Source: Ruminococcus sp. UBA3280
GTDB taxonomy: Bacteria > Bacillota > Clostridia > Oscillospirales > Ruminococcaceae
NCBI GenBank assembly: GCA_002362175.1
Contig: DETU01000082.1
Location: forward strand, 21,678 to 85,677
Length of the DNA stretch: 64,000 nt
Direction of reading: 5' to 3'
A program made the translations under genes and the position numbers. This document shows, in pieces, positions 44,445 to 52,633 of this stretch. Under the pieces are notes generated by a model. That model saw only the letters and a program-made list of their open reading frames with translations, was not told the origin of the DNA and did no database searches. The first letter of the stretch is position 1. Each line of letters starts with the position of its first letter.

Positions 44445-45276
44445 TTTTCAGAAGAAAAACGCACTTAAATGTGCAAGGGAAACGTGTGATGTACTCAATA
44501 CGGCGGGCATTGAGGTATGTGTGAGCGACGAATTCAGAAACGATTTTGCAGATAAGGCTTTTGTGCAGTTTGAAGATATAAGACAGTCGGCAAAAACAGC
44601 TGATTTTGTCATTGCGATAGGCGGTGACGGAACAATTTTACGTTGTTCAAAGCTTCTTATCGGAACAGATACAAAATTACTCGGTATAAATACGGGAACA
44701 CTCGGATTTATGGCTGGTCTGGAGGCTGACCAGCTTGACAGGCTTGAACTTCTGAAAACAGGTGACTATGAAATTTCAGACAGAATGACTCTTGATGTTG
44801 TATTTACCGAAAACGGAAAAAAAGTTACTTATACCGCACTCAATGAAATTTCAGCACGTTCGGGAAGTTTCAGAATATGTGATTTTGACGTATATTCTGA
44901 CGGCTATCTTGTCGGAAAGTATCGTGCGGACGGTGTTCTTTTCAGTACTCCTTCAGGTTCTACCGCTTATGCACTTTCAGCAGGAGGTCCGGTTATAGAG
45001 CCTGACCTTGAATGTATTGAAATGACACAGATTTGTCCACATTCGCTTTTTTCAAGAGCAACACTCTTTTCAGCGTGCCGTAAGCTCCGCCTTACAAGCA
45101 GTACACGCAGGGAGGAATATATGGTTATAAGCGTTGACGGTGAACTGCACATAAAACTGAAAACAGACGAATCAATTGAAATATGTCGTGGAAAGCACAA
45201 TATCAGATTTATAAATCTTATCGGAAATTCTTTCCATGAATCACTTTGCAGAAAACTATGCAAGCCGATTAAGTAG
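44422..45276 (+). CDS. nadK: NAD kinase
   Basis: 284 residues. FVIAIGGDGTILRC holds the GGDGT ATP/NAD motif. LGINTGTLGFMAGLE, ARSGSFRICDFDVYSDG and the STPSGSTAYALSAGGPV glycine-rich loop match ATP-NAD kinases. It makes NADP. The start at 44422 lies behind AAAGGAG within tlyA. Confidence 0.96.
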   Translation: MKAALYPNFQKKNALKCARETCDVLNTAGIEVCVSDEFRNDFADKAFVQFEDIRQSAKTADFVIAIGGDGTILRCSKLLIGTDTKLLGINTGTLGFMAGLEADQLDRLELLKTGDYEISDRMTLDVVFTENGKKVTYTALNEISARSGSFRICDFDVYSDGYLVGKYRADGVLFSTPSGSTAYALSAGGPVIEPDLECIEMTQICPHSLFSRATLFSACRKLRLTSSTRREEYMVISVDGELHIKLKTDESIEICRGKHNIRFINLIGNSFHESLCRKLCKPIK

Positions 45277-45290
45277 GGGTAATGCAGATT

Positions 45291-45734
45291 ATGAAAAATC
45301 AGAGACATGAATTGATACTTGAAATAATAAATAGTCAGCCTGTACCGACTCAGGAACTTCTTGCAGAATTGCTTGCACAGAAAGGTATTAAAACAACTCA
45401 GGCTACTTTGTCCCGTGATATACAACAGCTTTCACTTGTGAAACAGCGTGATGTGAACGGGGTTTACAGATATACACTTCCTGCTGCGGCTGCGGAGGAA
45501 AAAAGTCTTTTTGCGGAAGCGGTTCTTTCAGTGGACTATGCAATGAATATAATTGTGTTGAAATGCCGTGCGGGAATGGCACAGGGAACTTGTGTGGCAA
45601 TTGATTCAGTGAATCATGAAGGAGTAGTCGGAACTATTGCAGGCGATGATACAATATTTATCCTTGTGAGAAGTGAGGCGGACGCTAAGAAGCTTTCCAG
45701 AAAATTCAAAAGTGAACTCTTTTACGGGAGGTAG
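45291..45734 (+). CDS. argR: Arginine repressor ArgR
   Basis: 147 residues. The winged-helix domain QRHELILEIINSQPVPTQEL with SRDIQQLSLVK is followed by a C-terminal oligomerisation/arginine-binding domain, where GTIAGDDTIFILVRSE carries the GDDT signature. It represses arginine biosynthesis and activates catabolism in the usual case. ATG 45291 is preferred over 45282, which is almost adjacent to the GGGGTA site. Canonical place before recN. Confidence 0.95.
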   Translation: MKNQRHELILEIINSQPVPTQELLAELLAQKGIKTTQATLSRDIQQLSLVKQRDVNGVYRYTLPAAAAEEKSLFAEAVLSVDYAMNIIVLKCRAGMAQGTCVAIDSVNHEGVVGTIAGDDTIFILVRSEADAKKLSRKFKSELFYGR

Positions 45735-45745
45735 TGGCAGAAAAT

Positions 45746-47407
45746 ATGCTCAGGGAGATTTATATTAAAAATCTTGCGGTAATAAAGGAAGCAACTATAC
45801 CGCTTACAGACAATCTGAATATCTTTACAGGTGAAACAGGTGCAGGAAAATCAATACTTATCAATGGTATAAATGCGGTTCTCGGTCAGAGAGTTACAAA
45901 GGACATAGTACGCACAGGTTGTGACAAGGCGGTTATAACAGCCTTGTTTACAGAACTTTCCGAAAATATTCTTGAAAAACTTGATGAACTCGGTATATCC
46001 CACGAAAATGAAGAAATAACGGTTACCCGTGAAATAAATGCCGACGGAAGAAGTGTTGCACGGATTAATCAACGTACAGCGTCTGCATCACTTCTCAGGG
46101 AAATCGGTAATGTGCTTATAAATATTCATGGTCAGCACGATAATCAGATTTTGCTTGACAGTGAAAAGCATATGCAGATTCTTGATGATTTCGGTACGGA
46201 CGTTACCGTTATTGAAAATTACAGAAATACTTTCCGTGAACTTCAGCAGACCGCAAAAAAACTCAATGAACTAAAAAAATCCGAACATCTCCGCATTGAA
46301 CGCAGTCAGTATTTAAACGGAATTATTGACGATATAGGTGAGCTTGAACTTGACGAAAACGAGGACGTGACACTTGAAAAAGAGTATGAAACGGCTAAAA
46401 ATTCCGAAAAGGCTATTATAGCAATAAAAAGGGCTGTCATGTCGCTTTCAGGTGAGAATAACGCAAATGACATGATTATGTCGGCTGAAAACGATATTTC
46501 AAGATATACCGAAAACAGTGATGAACTTAACAGACTTTATGAACGTCTTTCAGCAGTTGAAATTGAACTTGCTGATATTTCGTCAGAACTTGAAAGCCTT
46601 GCCGACAAAATTGAACTTGACGGACAAAGGCTTGAATATCTCGGTACAAGGCTTAACACAATAAACAAACTCAAAAGGAAGTATAATACTGACTGTTCAG
46701 GATTGGTAAAGCTTTATAACGACGCTTGCAGTGAGGTTATGAAGTTTGATAGTTCGTCTTCCGAAATTTCAGAACTCAATGAAAAAAAGGAGCATCTTCT
46801 TCATATTGTCACGGAAAGGGCAAAGGAACTTTTTGACTGTCGTGAGGAAGTAGGAAAACGTTTTGCGGAAAGAGTTACCCATGAACTTGAATTTTTAAAT
46901 ATGCCCGATGTTGTGATTTCTGTACGTCATGAAAAGGGAAAACTTACCGTAAACGGTATGGACAGCGTTGAATTTCTGATTTCAGCAAACAAGGGTGAAA
47001 CTCCTAAACCTATTTCAAAAATAGCTTCGGGCGGTGAACTTTCAAGAATCATGCTCGCCCTTAAAAGTGTAATTGCAGGCAGGGACAGCATACCAACAAT
47101 GATTTTTGATGAAATTGATACGGGTGTCAGTGGTAAGGCTGCCCAGAAAATCGGAATAAAACTGCATGAAACGGGTAGAGTAAGGCAGGTTATATGTGTT
47201 ACGCATCTTTCACAGATAGCCGTTATGGCAGACAATCATCTTTTGATTGAAAAGAAAACAATCGCTGAACGTAACGAAACTCATGTGACACAGCTTGATT
47301 TTGACGGCAGAGTGGCGGAAATTGCCAGAATTATGGGCGGTGAAAATCCCAGCAGACTTATGCTTGACACAGCTCGTGAAGAACTTGAAAAATACAGGAC
47401 GGAGTGA
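45746..47407 (+). CDS. recN: DNA repair ATPase RecN
   Basis: 553 residues, SMC-like. Walker A GETGAGKS at 29-36, long coiled coil (about 150-365), then ISANKGETPKPISKIASGGELSRIMLALK (signature motif), Walker B TMIFDEIDTGVSG and VTHLSQIA. It acts in double-strand break repair. A GTG at 45734 is an alternative start, but MLREIYIKNLAVI at 45746 matches the family N-terminus. Confidence 0.96.
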   Translation: MLREIYIKNLAVIKEATIPLTDNLNIFTGETGAGKSILINGINAVLGQRVTKDIVRTGCDKAVITALFTELSENILEKLDELGISHENEEITVTREINADGRSVARINQRTASASLLREIGNVLINIHGQHDNQILLDSEKHMQILDDFGTDVTVIENYRNTFRELQQTAKKLNELKKSEHLRIERSQYLNGIIDDIGELELDENEDVTLEKEYETAKNSEKAIIAIKRAVMSLSGENNANDMIMSAENDISRYTENSDELNRLYERLSAVEIELADISSELESLADKIELDGQRLEYLGTRLNTINKLKRKYNTDCSGLVKLYNDACSEVMKFDSSSSEISELNEKKEHLLHIVTERAKELFDCREEVGKRFAERVTHELEFLNMPDVVISVRHEKGKLTVNGMDSVEFLISANKGETPKPISKIASGGELSRIMLALKSVIAGRDSIPTMIFDEIDTGVSGKAAQKIGIKLHETGRVRQVICVTHLSQIAVMADNHLLIEKKTIAERNETHVTQLDFDGRVAEIARIMGGENPSRLMLDTAREELEKYRTE

Positions 47408-47412
47408 TTATT

Positions 47413-47946
47413 TTGAAAATATATTCAACAAGACATGGACAGACGGATTTTAATAAACGTGATATAGTACTTGGTACTACTGATATTGAACTTAATGAAA
47501 CGGGACTTTTTCAGGCAGAAAAGCTTGCGGAAAAAGTTTCGGGACTTGACATTGATATAATAATAGCTTCTCCCATGAAACGAACAATGAAAACCGCACA
47601 GTTTGTTGCAGAAAAAAACAATCTTGAAATTATAACCGATGTTCGTCTCAGGGAATGGGACTACGGTGAATATGAGGGAAAAACAAGGTTTACAGAGGGA
47701 TTTGTCGAAAACAAGAAAAATTTCGGTGTTAAAATGGGAAAAACAGGTGAATCGCTTTTACAGCTTGTACACAGGGTCTATTCTGTTATTGACGATATAA
47801 TTAAAAATTACAGTGACAAAAATGTTCTTGTGGTAAGTCACGGCGGAGTGTGCCGTGTTATTGAGACTTATTTTCACGATATGACAACGGCAGAGTTTGA
47901 AAACTGGTTCATGGATAACTGTCAGGTTATTGAATATAGTTTGTAG
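47413..47946 (+). CDS. Histidine phosphatase family protein (phosphoglycerate-mutase-like)
   Basis: 177 residues. RHGQTDFN holds the catalytic His near residue 8. IIASPMKRTMKTAQFVA follows, then VRLREWDYGEYEG with the acid and VVSHGGVCRVIE with the second His. Size and motifs fit CobC/PhoE/GpmB-type phosphatases; the substrate is unclear. I prefer the TTG start at 47413, which lies a proper distance behind GGAGTGA; the GTG at 47404 would overlap the site itself. Confidence 0.88.
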   Translation: MKIYSTRHGQTDFNKRDIVLGTTDIELNETGLFQAEKLAEKVSGLDIDIIIASPMKRTMKTAQFVAEKNNLEIITDVRLREWDYGEYEGKTRFTEGFVENKKNFGVKMGKTGESLLQLVHRVYSVIDDIIKNYSDKNVLVVSHGGVCRVIETYFHDMTTAEFENWFMDNCQVIEYSL

Positions 47947-47956
47947 GAGTGCGATG

Positions 47957-49060
47957 ATGAGCAGGATTGAAAAGCTGATAAGTGAACTTTGCCCCAACGG
48001 TGTGGAATATAAAAAACTTGGACTTGTTACCGAAATGAAAAGAGGAAAATCAGTTACAAGAAAAGATTTAAAAAAAGGAACAATTCCAGTAATTTCAGGA
48101 GGAAAAGAACCAGCTTTTTATTGTGACAGAAGTAACCGTGATGGTGAAATAATTACTGTTGCAGGGAGCGGAGCAGGTGCAGGATATGTACAATATTGGA
48201 ATACTCCTGTTTTTGTAAATGATGCATTTTCTGTTGAAGGAAACGACAAATTATTAACTAAATATATTTTTTATTATCTTTGTAATATACAAAATAAAAT
48301 TTATGCAACCAAAAAAGGCGGAGGAGTTCCCCATGTTCATATATCAAATATTGAAAATTTTTTGATTCCCGTACCACCTTTAGAAATACAACATGAAATT
48401 ATATGCATACTTGATAAATATTCTGCAAGTGTTGCAGAATTACGACAAATGCTTGAAAAAGAGCTTAATTTAAGAAGAAAGCAATATTCATATTATTGTG
48501 ATATGCTTATTAAACCGGAAAAAAATGCTGACTCTGTTTATTTAAAAGATATTGCAACAGTATTGAGAGGAATACGTGTTGTAAAAAAACAACTTGAAAC
48601 AACAGGAAATATTCCTGTTTATCAGAACAGTATGACACCGCTTGGTTACTATGAAAAAAGTAATTGTAAATCAAATACAGTTTTTGTTATCGGAGCAGGT
48701 TCAGCAGGTGAAATAGGATTCAGTTCAGTTGAGTTCTGGGCTGCTGACGACTGTTATTATTTTATCTGTTCGGAAAAAATACTTGATAAATTTTTATATT
48801 ATTCTTTACTTTGCCAGTATAATTTTTTAAAATCACAGGTACGAAAAGCAAGTATTCCGCGTTTGGCACGCTCGGCTATAGAAAATTTAAAAATATATCT
48901 TCCATCTATTAAGGAACAGGAGCGAATAGTAAATATACTTGACCGCTTTGATACTTTCTGCAACGACCTGACAAGCAGACTCACTGCCGAAATAAATGCA
49001 CGACAAAAACAATATGAATACTACAGAAATAAACTTTTAACATTTAAGGAGGCAAAATGA
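47957..49060 (+). CDS. hsdS: Orphan type I restriction-modification specificity subunit (HsdS)
   Basis: 367 residues with the two-fold HsdS plan. Target recognition domain 1 covers about 1-140, a conserved helix [17 protein letters not shown]...[17 protein letters not shown] about 141-200, TRD2 about 200-310, and a second helix [17 protein letters not shown]...[15 protein letters not shown] to the end. HsdS gives the DNA target to HsdM and HsdR; neither is in the window. Codons are more A/T rich than in recN or dtd. The gene begins behind an AGGAG overlapping the previous stop and ends overlapping dtd by four bases (ATGA), so it is fully integrated in the operon. It looks like a moved specificity cassette rather than debris: the frame is intact. 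Confidence 0.88.
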   Translation: MSRIEKLISELCPNGVEYKKLGLVTEMKRGKSVTRKDLKKGTIPVISGGKEPAFYCDRSNRDGEIITVAGSGAGAGYVQYWNTPVFVNDAFSVEGNDKLLTKYIFYYLCNIQNKIYATKKGGGVPHVHISNIENFLIPVPPLEIQHEIICILDKYSASVAELRQMLEKELNLRRKQYSYYCDMLIKPEKNADSVYLKDIATVLRGIRVVKKQLETTGNIPVYQNSMTPLGYYEKSNCKSNTVFVIGAGSAGEIGFSSVEFWAADDCYYFICSEKILDKFLYYSLLCQYNFLKSQVRKASIPRLARSAIENLKIYLPSIKEQERIVNILDRFDTFCNDLTSRLTAEINARQKQYEYYRNKLLTFKEAK

Positions 49061-49491
49061 AAATAGTTTTGCAGAGAGTGACGCACGCAAGCGTTACCGT
49101 TGACGGCAAAATATCGGGACAGATTGACAAAGGTTATCTTCTGCTTTTCGGAGTGGGAAAAGATGACACCGAAAACGACTGTAAGAGACTTGCCGACAAA
49201 ATAATAAATCTGAGAATCTTTTCGGACGAAAACGATAAAATAAATCTTTCACTTAAAGATGTAGGCGGTTCACTGCTTGTTGTTCCGCAGTTTACGCTTT
49301 ATGCAGACTGCCGTAAAGGAAACCGTCCCAATTTCATTCAGGCGGGAAGTCCGTCCGAAGCAAACAGGCTTTTTGAGTATTTTACGGAGTATTGCCGTGA
49401 TAAAGGTCAGAAAGTTGAAACGGGTATATTCGGAGCTGATATGAAAGTTGAACTTCTCAACGACGGACCTTTTACACTTGTTCTGGAATAA
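49057..49491 (+). CDS. dtd: D-aminoacyl-tRNA deacylase
   Basis: 144 residues, the standard size. [30 protein letters not shown], the active-site strand [19 protein letters not shown] and the C-terminal [10 protein letters not shown] identify DTD. The usual SQFTL is PQFTL here. The enzyme removes D-amino acids and glycine mischarged on tRNA. It starts in the hsdS stop (ATGA). Confidence 0.95.
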   Translation: MKIVLQRVTHASVTVDGKISGQIDKGYLLLFGVGKDDTENDCKRLADKIINLRIFSDENDKINLSLKDVGGSLLVVPQFTLYADCRKGNRPNFIQAGSPSEANRLFEYFTEYCRDKGQKVETGIFGADMKVELLNDGPFTLVLE

Positions 49492-49507
49492 TTTTTTATA
49501 TATGGAT

Positions 49508-49550
49508 AAAATCACCTTATATGTCAATAATACGTATGAGGTGATTTTTT
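49508..49550 (+). terminator. Long hairpin: dtd terminator that contains the next gene's Shine-Dalgarno
   Basis: Bases 49508-49524 pair with 49532-49548 (17 pairs, two of them G-T) around a seven-base loop, ending in a six-T run. The right arm contains AGGTGA, the ribosome binding site of the following gene, whose ATG starts at 49551 immediately after the T run. Confidence 0.8.
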
Positions 49551-51137
49551 ATGCGTAGAAAAGCAGAAATCAGAATTATTGTACTTGTCGGGACGTTTTT
49601 CCTGATATTTACCGCACTGTGTTTCAATTATTACAGGATAGCGGTAAAGCGTGACCATGTGCAGACGGCAAGGACAAATTCTCAGTTTACCATAATTGCA
49701 GGAAATAGCGAGGGTACTATATACGACAGAAATATGAAACCTGTTGTAAATTCGCAGACAAAAAGTATTGCTGCTGCTGTGCCGTCGTTTCTTGACAGAA
49801 ACAGTACAGCGGAGTTTGCACTTGATAAAAAACAGTTTCTTGATGATTTTGATAAAGGTCTGCCGTTTACATTTGAGTGCAAGCCTGATACGCCTGATTC
49901 TGACGGTTTGACGGTTTTTGACATTCCTGAAAGATATTCCGAAAATCAGCCTGCACAGCACGTTGTAGGTTATCTTTCAGAGGGTGAGGGAGTTGCTGGG
50001 ATTGAGTATGCATATAATAAAATTTTGCGTAATGACTATGGTGAAAATAGTGTAACTTATACAACGGACGGTTTTGGTCAGATACTTATCGGAGACGGCA
50101 GAAAAATTATACGGAGTAATGCAGAAAAAAGCGGTGTTGTAACTACCATTGACCTTGATATACAGAAAATATGCGAAGATGTGGGAAAAGATATTGAAAA
50201 GGGTGCTGTAATTGTAGCAGACATAAAGACAGGTGAACTTCTTTCTATAGCAAGTTTTCCGACTTATTCCGTTGATGATATGACAAAGGCTATTGATGAT
50301 AAAAGAAGTCCGCTGATAAACCGTGCCTTGTATTCCTATAGTGTAGGGTCGGTTTTCAAACTTGTTACCGCCGCACAGGCAATTGACAATAAATTCGGCG
50401 GATATGTCTATAATTGTACAGGACAAGCTGATGTTGAGGGTAAAATTTTCAACTGTCACAAAGCAGACGGTCACGGTTTGCAGACTCTTTCAGAGGCGAT
50501 AACAAATTCCTGCAATACCTATTTTATAAATCTCAGCAGAATCCTTGACATAAAAGCTTTCAGAGAACTTGCCTTTAATCTTGGTTTCGGACATGAAATT
50601 CACCTTTGTTCAGGAATGACAGCGTCGGGCGGAGTACTACCAACCGTAAAAGAACTTATGATACCTGCGGAACTGGCTAATTTTTCGTTCGGACAAGGTA
50701 AACTTTCAGCAACACCTTTACAGATTACACAACTTACGTGTGCAATTGCCAACGAGGGAAAAATGCCCGTACTTCGTCTTATAAAGGGAATGACAATTGA
50801 CGGTGAGGAAATAATGAACGGAAAGTCCGCCCAACATTCACAGGTACTTGAAAAAGATACGGCAAATCAGTTAAAAGATATGATGATTTCGGCAGTTGAG
50901 GAAAATGAAAATTCCAATGCAAAGACAAAATATACAACAGTCGGTGCAAAAACTTCAACCGCACAGACAGGACGAACCGACAAAAAAGGCATTGAGTTTT
51001 GTCATGCATGGATAACAGGATTTTTTCCGGCAGATGACCCACAGTATGCGGTTACGGTACTTGTTGAGGACGGCGGTTACGGTAATGATGTGGCTGCACC
51101 TGTTTTCAGGGAAATTGCCGACAGGATAATGCAGTAA
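49551..51137 (+). CDS. Class B penicillin-binding protein (transpeptidase), short
   Basis: 528 residues. A membrane helix (about 8-26) precedes a small N-terminal dimerisation part and a transpeptidase domain. The active-site Ser267-x-x-Lys270 (SVFK), Ser320-Cys321-Asn322 (SxN motif) and Lys467-Thr468-Ser469 (usually KTG) are present. It crosslinks peptidoglycan outside the membrane. The size and lack of PASTA domains separate it from SpoVD and classic PBP2x. It could serve in sporulation or a special growth mode, but nothing proves it. Its Shine-Dalgarno lies inside a 17-bp hairpin. Confidence 0.88.
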   Translation: MRRKAEIRIIVLVGTFFLIFTALCFNYYRIAVKRDHVQTARTNSQFTIIAGNSEGTIYDRNMKPVVNSQTKSIAAAVPSFLDRNSTAEFALDKKQFLDDFDKGLPFTFECKPDTPDSDGLTVFDIPERYSENQPAQHVVGYLSEGEGVAGIEYAYNKILRNDYGENSVTYTTDGFGQILIGDGRKIIRSNAEKSGVVTTIDLDIQKICEDVGKDIEKGAVIVADIKTGELLSIASFPTYSVDDMTKAIDDKRSPLINRALYSYSVGSVFKLVTAAQAIDNKFGGYVYNCTGQADVEGKIFNCHKADGHGLQTLSEAITNSCNTYFINLSRILDIKAFRELAFNLGFGHEIHLCSGMTASGGVLPTVKELMIPAELANFSFGQGKLSATPLQITQLTCAIANEGKMPVLRLIKGMTIDGEEIMNGKSAQHSQVLEKDTANQLKDMMISAVEENENSNAKTKYTTVGAKTSTAQTGRTDKKGIEFCHAWITGFFPADDPQYAVTVLVEDGGYGNDVAAPVFREIADRIMQ

Positions 51138-51140
51138 AGA

Positions 51141-51172
51141 TAAAGGACATACATTGAAATATGTCCTTTATA
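51141..51172. terminator. Bidirectional terminator between convergent genes
   Basis: TAAAGGACATA pairs with TATGTCCTTTA around eight bases. The T tracts on both sides are short, so strength is moderate. It lies between the PBP gene (+) and the RHH-like gene (-). Confidence 0.6.
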
Positions 51173-51175
51173 AAA

Positions 51176-51385
51176 CTATTTATCAAATTTTTCAATATCA
51201 AAATCCGGCGGAGCGTCAATCTCGTCCGAAACATATTTGCCGTTTTTCTTACGCTGTTTAACACATTCGGTGAGCAGGTATTCTATCTGTCCGTTTACCG
51301 AACGGAAATCATCTTCCGCCCATTGAAAAATATCCTTGTACAGCTTTTCGGATATTCTGAGCGGAATTTGTTTTTTCTGTGCCAT
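51176..51385 (-). CDS. Small Arc/RHH-like protein linked to SPFH gene
   Basis: 69 residues. The N-terminal half KKQIPLRISEKLYKDIFQWAEDD followed by RSVNGQIEYLLTECVKQRKK follows the ribbon-helix-helix pattern (strand, then two helices) of Arc-like DNA-binding proteins. The C-terminus is acidic. The ATG begins one base after the SPFH stop codon, so the two genes are co-transcribed. It may regulate that operon; this is inference. No toxin partner is seen. Confidence 0.65.
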   Translation of the reverse strand: MAQKKQIPLRISEKLYKDIFQWAEDDFRSVNGQIEYLLTECVKQRKKNGKYVSDEIDAPPDFDIEKFDK

Positions 51386-51386
51386 A

Positions 51387-52382
51387 TCAGTAAAGACTTC
51401 CTGAATTTACAATAGGCTGGGCATCATGATTTCCGCAGAGGACTACAAGAAGATTTGAAACCATAGCGGCTTTGCGTTCTTCGTCAAGTTCGACCATTCC
51501 GCTTTCGCTGAGACGTTCAAGAGCCATTTCAACCATGCCTACCGCACCATCAACAATCATTTTTCTTGCGTCTATAATAGCGGAGGCCTGTTGTCTTTGA
51601 AGCATAACGGCGGCAATTTCGGAAGCATATGCAAGATAGGTTATACGTGCCTCTACTATTTCAAGACCTGCATTTTCAACTTTCTGCTGAATTTCGTCAC
51701 GGATTCTCTGTGCGACAATTTCACTTGAACCTCTTAAACTGCCCTCGTCAGCGATACCGTCTCCTGTTGTGTCAATGTTCGGAGCAATGTCGTAAGGATA
51801 AAGGCGGACTATATTTCTTAAAGCCGTATCGCATTGGAGAGATAAATATTCCTTGTAGTTGTCAACATCAAAGACAGCTTTGGCAGTATCTTTTACTTTC
51901 CATGTAACAGCAATGCCTATTTCTACAGGATTACCGAGACAGTCGTTTATCTTCTGACGGTTGTTGTTGAGCGTCATAATTTTGAGTGAAATTTTCTTGC
52001 TCGGAGTAGCTGTATTGGTTTTTACACCCTGAACAGTTGCTATTGTACTGCTTCCCACGTCGTCGCTTTGTCTGAGATGAGTTGAAGCAGCAGGGTTTAC
52101 AGCAGAACAGAACGGATTGACCCAGAAAAAGCCGTCGCCCTTTATAGTTCCGTGATATTTACCGAAAAGAGTGAGTACAAGAGCCTCCTGCGGTTTGAGG
52201 ACGATAAGTCCCTTGAACGGAAACCAGCCTATACAGAGCCATATTGTACCAATTGCAGTGAGTATATGTACTTCTGATGTTCCTCCGATAATGGTAAGGA
52301 TTATAGATGCTATGTAAAGTAAACCCCATAAAAGCATCATAGGCATACCGTTTTGTTTGGTGGATAAAATTTTTTCTTTCAT
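51387..52382 (-). CDS. SPFH (stomatin/prohibitin-like) domain protein
   Basis: 331 residues. Two N-terminal membrane helices (about 15-60) precede an SPFH domain beginning [29 protein letters not shown]. It continues through [26 protein letters not shown], and a long helical part ([42 protein letters not shown], in pieces) follows. Such proteins organise membrane microdomains. A possible calcium-like loop [12 protein letters not shown] lies in the SPFH domain, as in many homologues. It has its own promoter. Confidence 0.88.
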   Translation of the reverse strand: MKEKILSTKQNGMPMMLLWGLLYIASIILTIIGGTSEVHILTAIGTIWLCIGWFPFKGLIVLKPQEALVLTLFGKYHGTIKGDGFFWVNPFCSAVNPAASTHLRQSDDVGSSTIATVQGVKTNTATPSKKISLKIMTLNNNRQKINDCLGNPVEIGIAVTWKVKDTAKAVFDVDNYKEYLSLQCDTALRNIVRLYPYDIAPNIDTTGDGIADEGSLRGSSEIVAQRIRDEIQQKVENAGLEIVEARITYLAYASEIAAVMLQRQQASAIIDARKMIVDGAVGMVEMALERLSESGMVELDEERKAAMVSNLLVVLCGNHDAQPIVNSGSLY

Positions 52383-52427
52383 GATTATTTCCTTTCATTG
52401 AAATAAGGTTTGTTTGTTGATATCAAT

Positions 52428-52456
52428 ATAATATCACAAAAATTTCATTTTGTCAA
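52428..52456 (-). promoter_or_regulatory. Promoter of the SPFH/RHH operon
   Basis: On the minus strand TTGACA (52451-52456), 17 bases, TATTAT (52428-52433), about 45 bases before the start codon. Confidence 0.8.
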
Positions 52457-52494
52457 GAGGCTTTTCAAAATTATCGGAAAATATTCCAAAACCA

Positions 52495-52523
52495 TTGACA
52501 TTTACTGAAAATAATACTATAAT
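52495..52523 (+). promoter_or_regulatory. Promoter of alaS
   Basis: TTGACA at 52495-52500, 17 bases, TATAAT at 52518-52523, a perfect consensus. Divergent from the SPFH promoter. Confidence 0.87.
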
Positions 52524-52535
52524 ATACTTGTATCG

Positions 52536-52597
52536 CATTGACGGAACAGGGTGTACCCTGAAAGCCTTTGTCCCATTGACGACAGGGCTTTTTTTGT
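52536..52597 (+). promoter_or_regulatory. Attenuator-like leader of alaS with a duplicated element
   Basis: The short leader holds CAGGG-TGTA-CCCTG (52547-52560). A second CAGGG (52583-52587) can compete for the same CCCTG. A terminator follows: AGCC-TTTGTC (52563-52572) with GAC-AGGGCT (52581-52589), then seven T. CATTGACG(GA)ACAGGG at 52536-52551 is repeated as CATTGACGACAGGG at 52574-52587. There is no room for a T-box stem I. Confidence 0.6.
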
Positions 52598-52633
52598 TTC
52601 GTCATGTATATTTGAAAAAGGAGATAGAATTAT

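Noticed and set aside
47957..49060. Prophage or integrative element around hsdS
   Set aside because: No integrase, transposase, att-like repeats or inverted repeats flank it; the neighbours overlap it by a few bases as in a normal operon.
51176..51385. Toxin-antitoxin module
   Set aside because: The RHH-like protein has no small toxin gene beside it; its partner is an SPFH membrane protein.
52524..52633. T-box riboswitch before alaS
   Set aside because: The region from probable transcription start to terminator is only about 65 bases; no stem I, no AG bulge and no TGGNACC T-box sequence (GGGTGTACCC is only a short palindrome).
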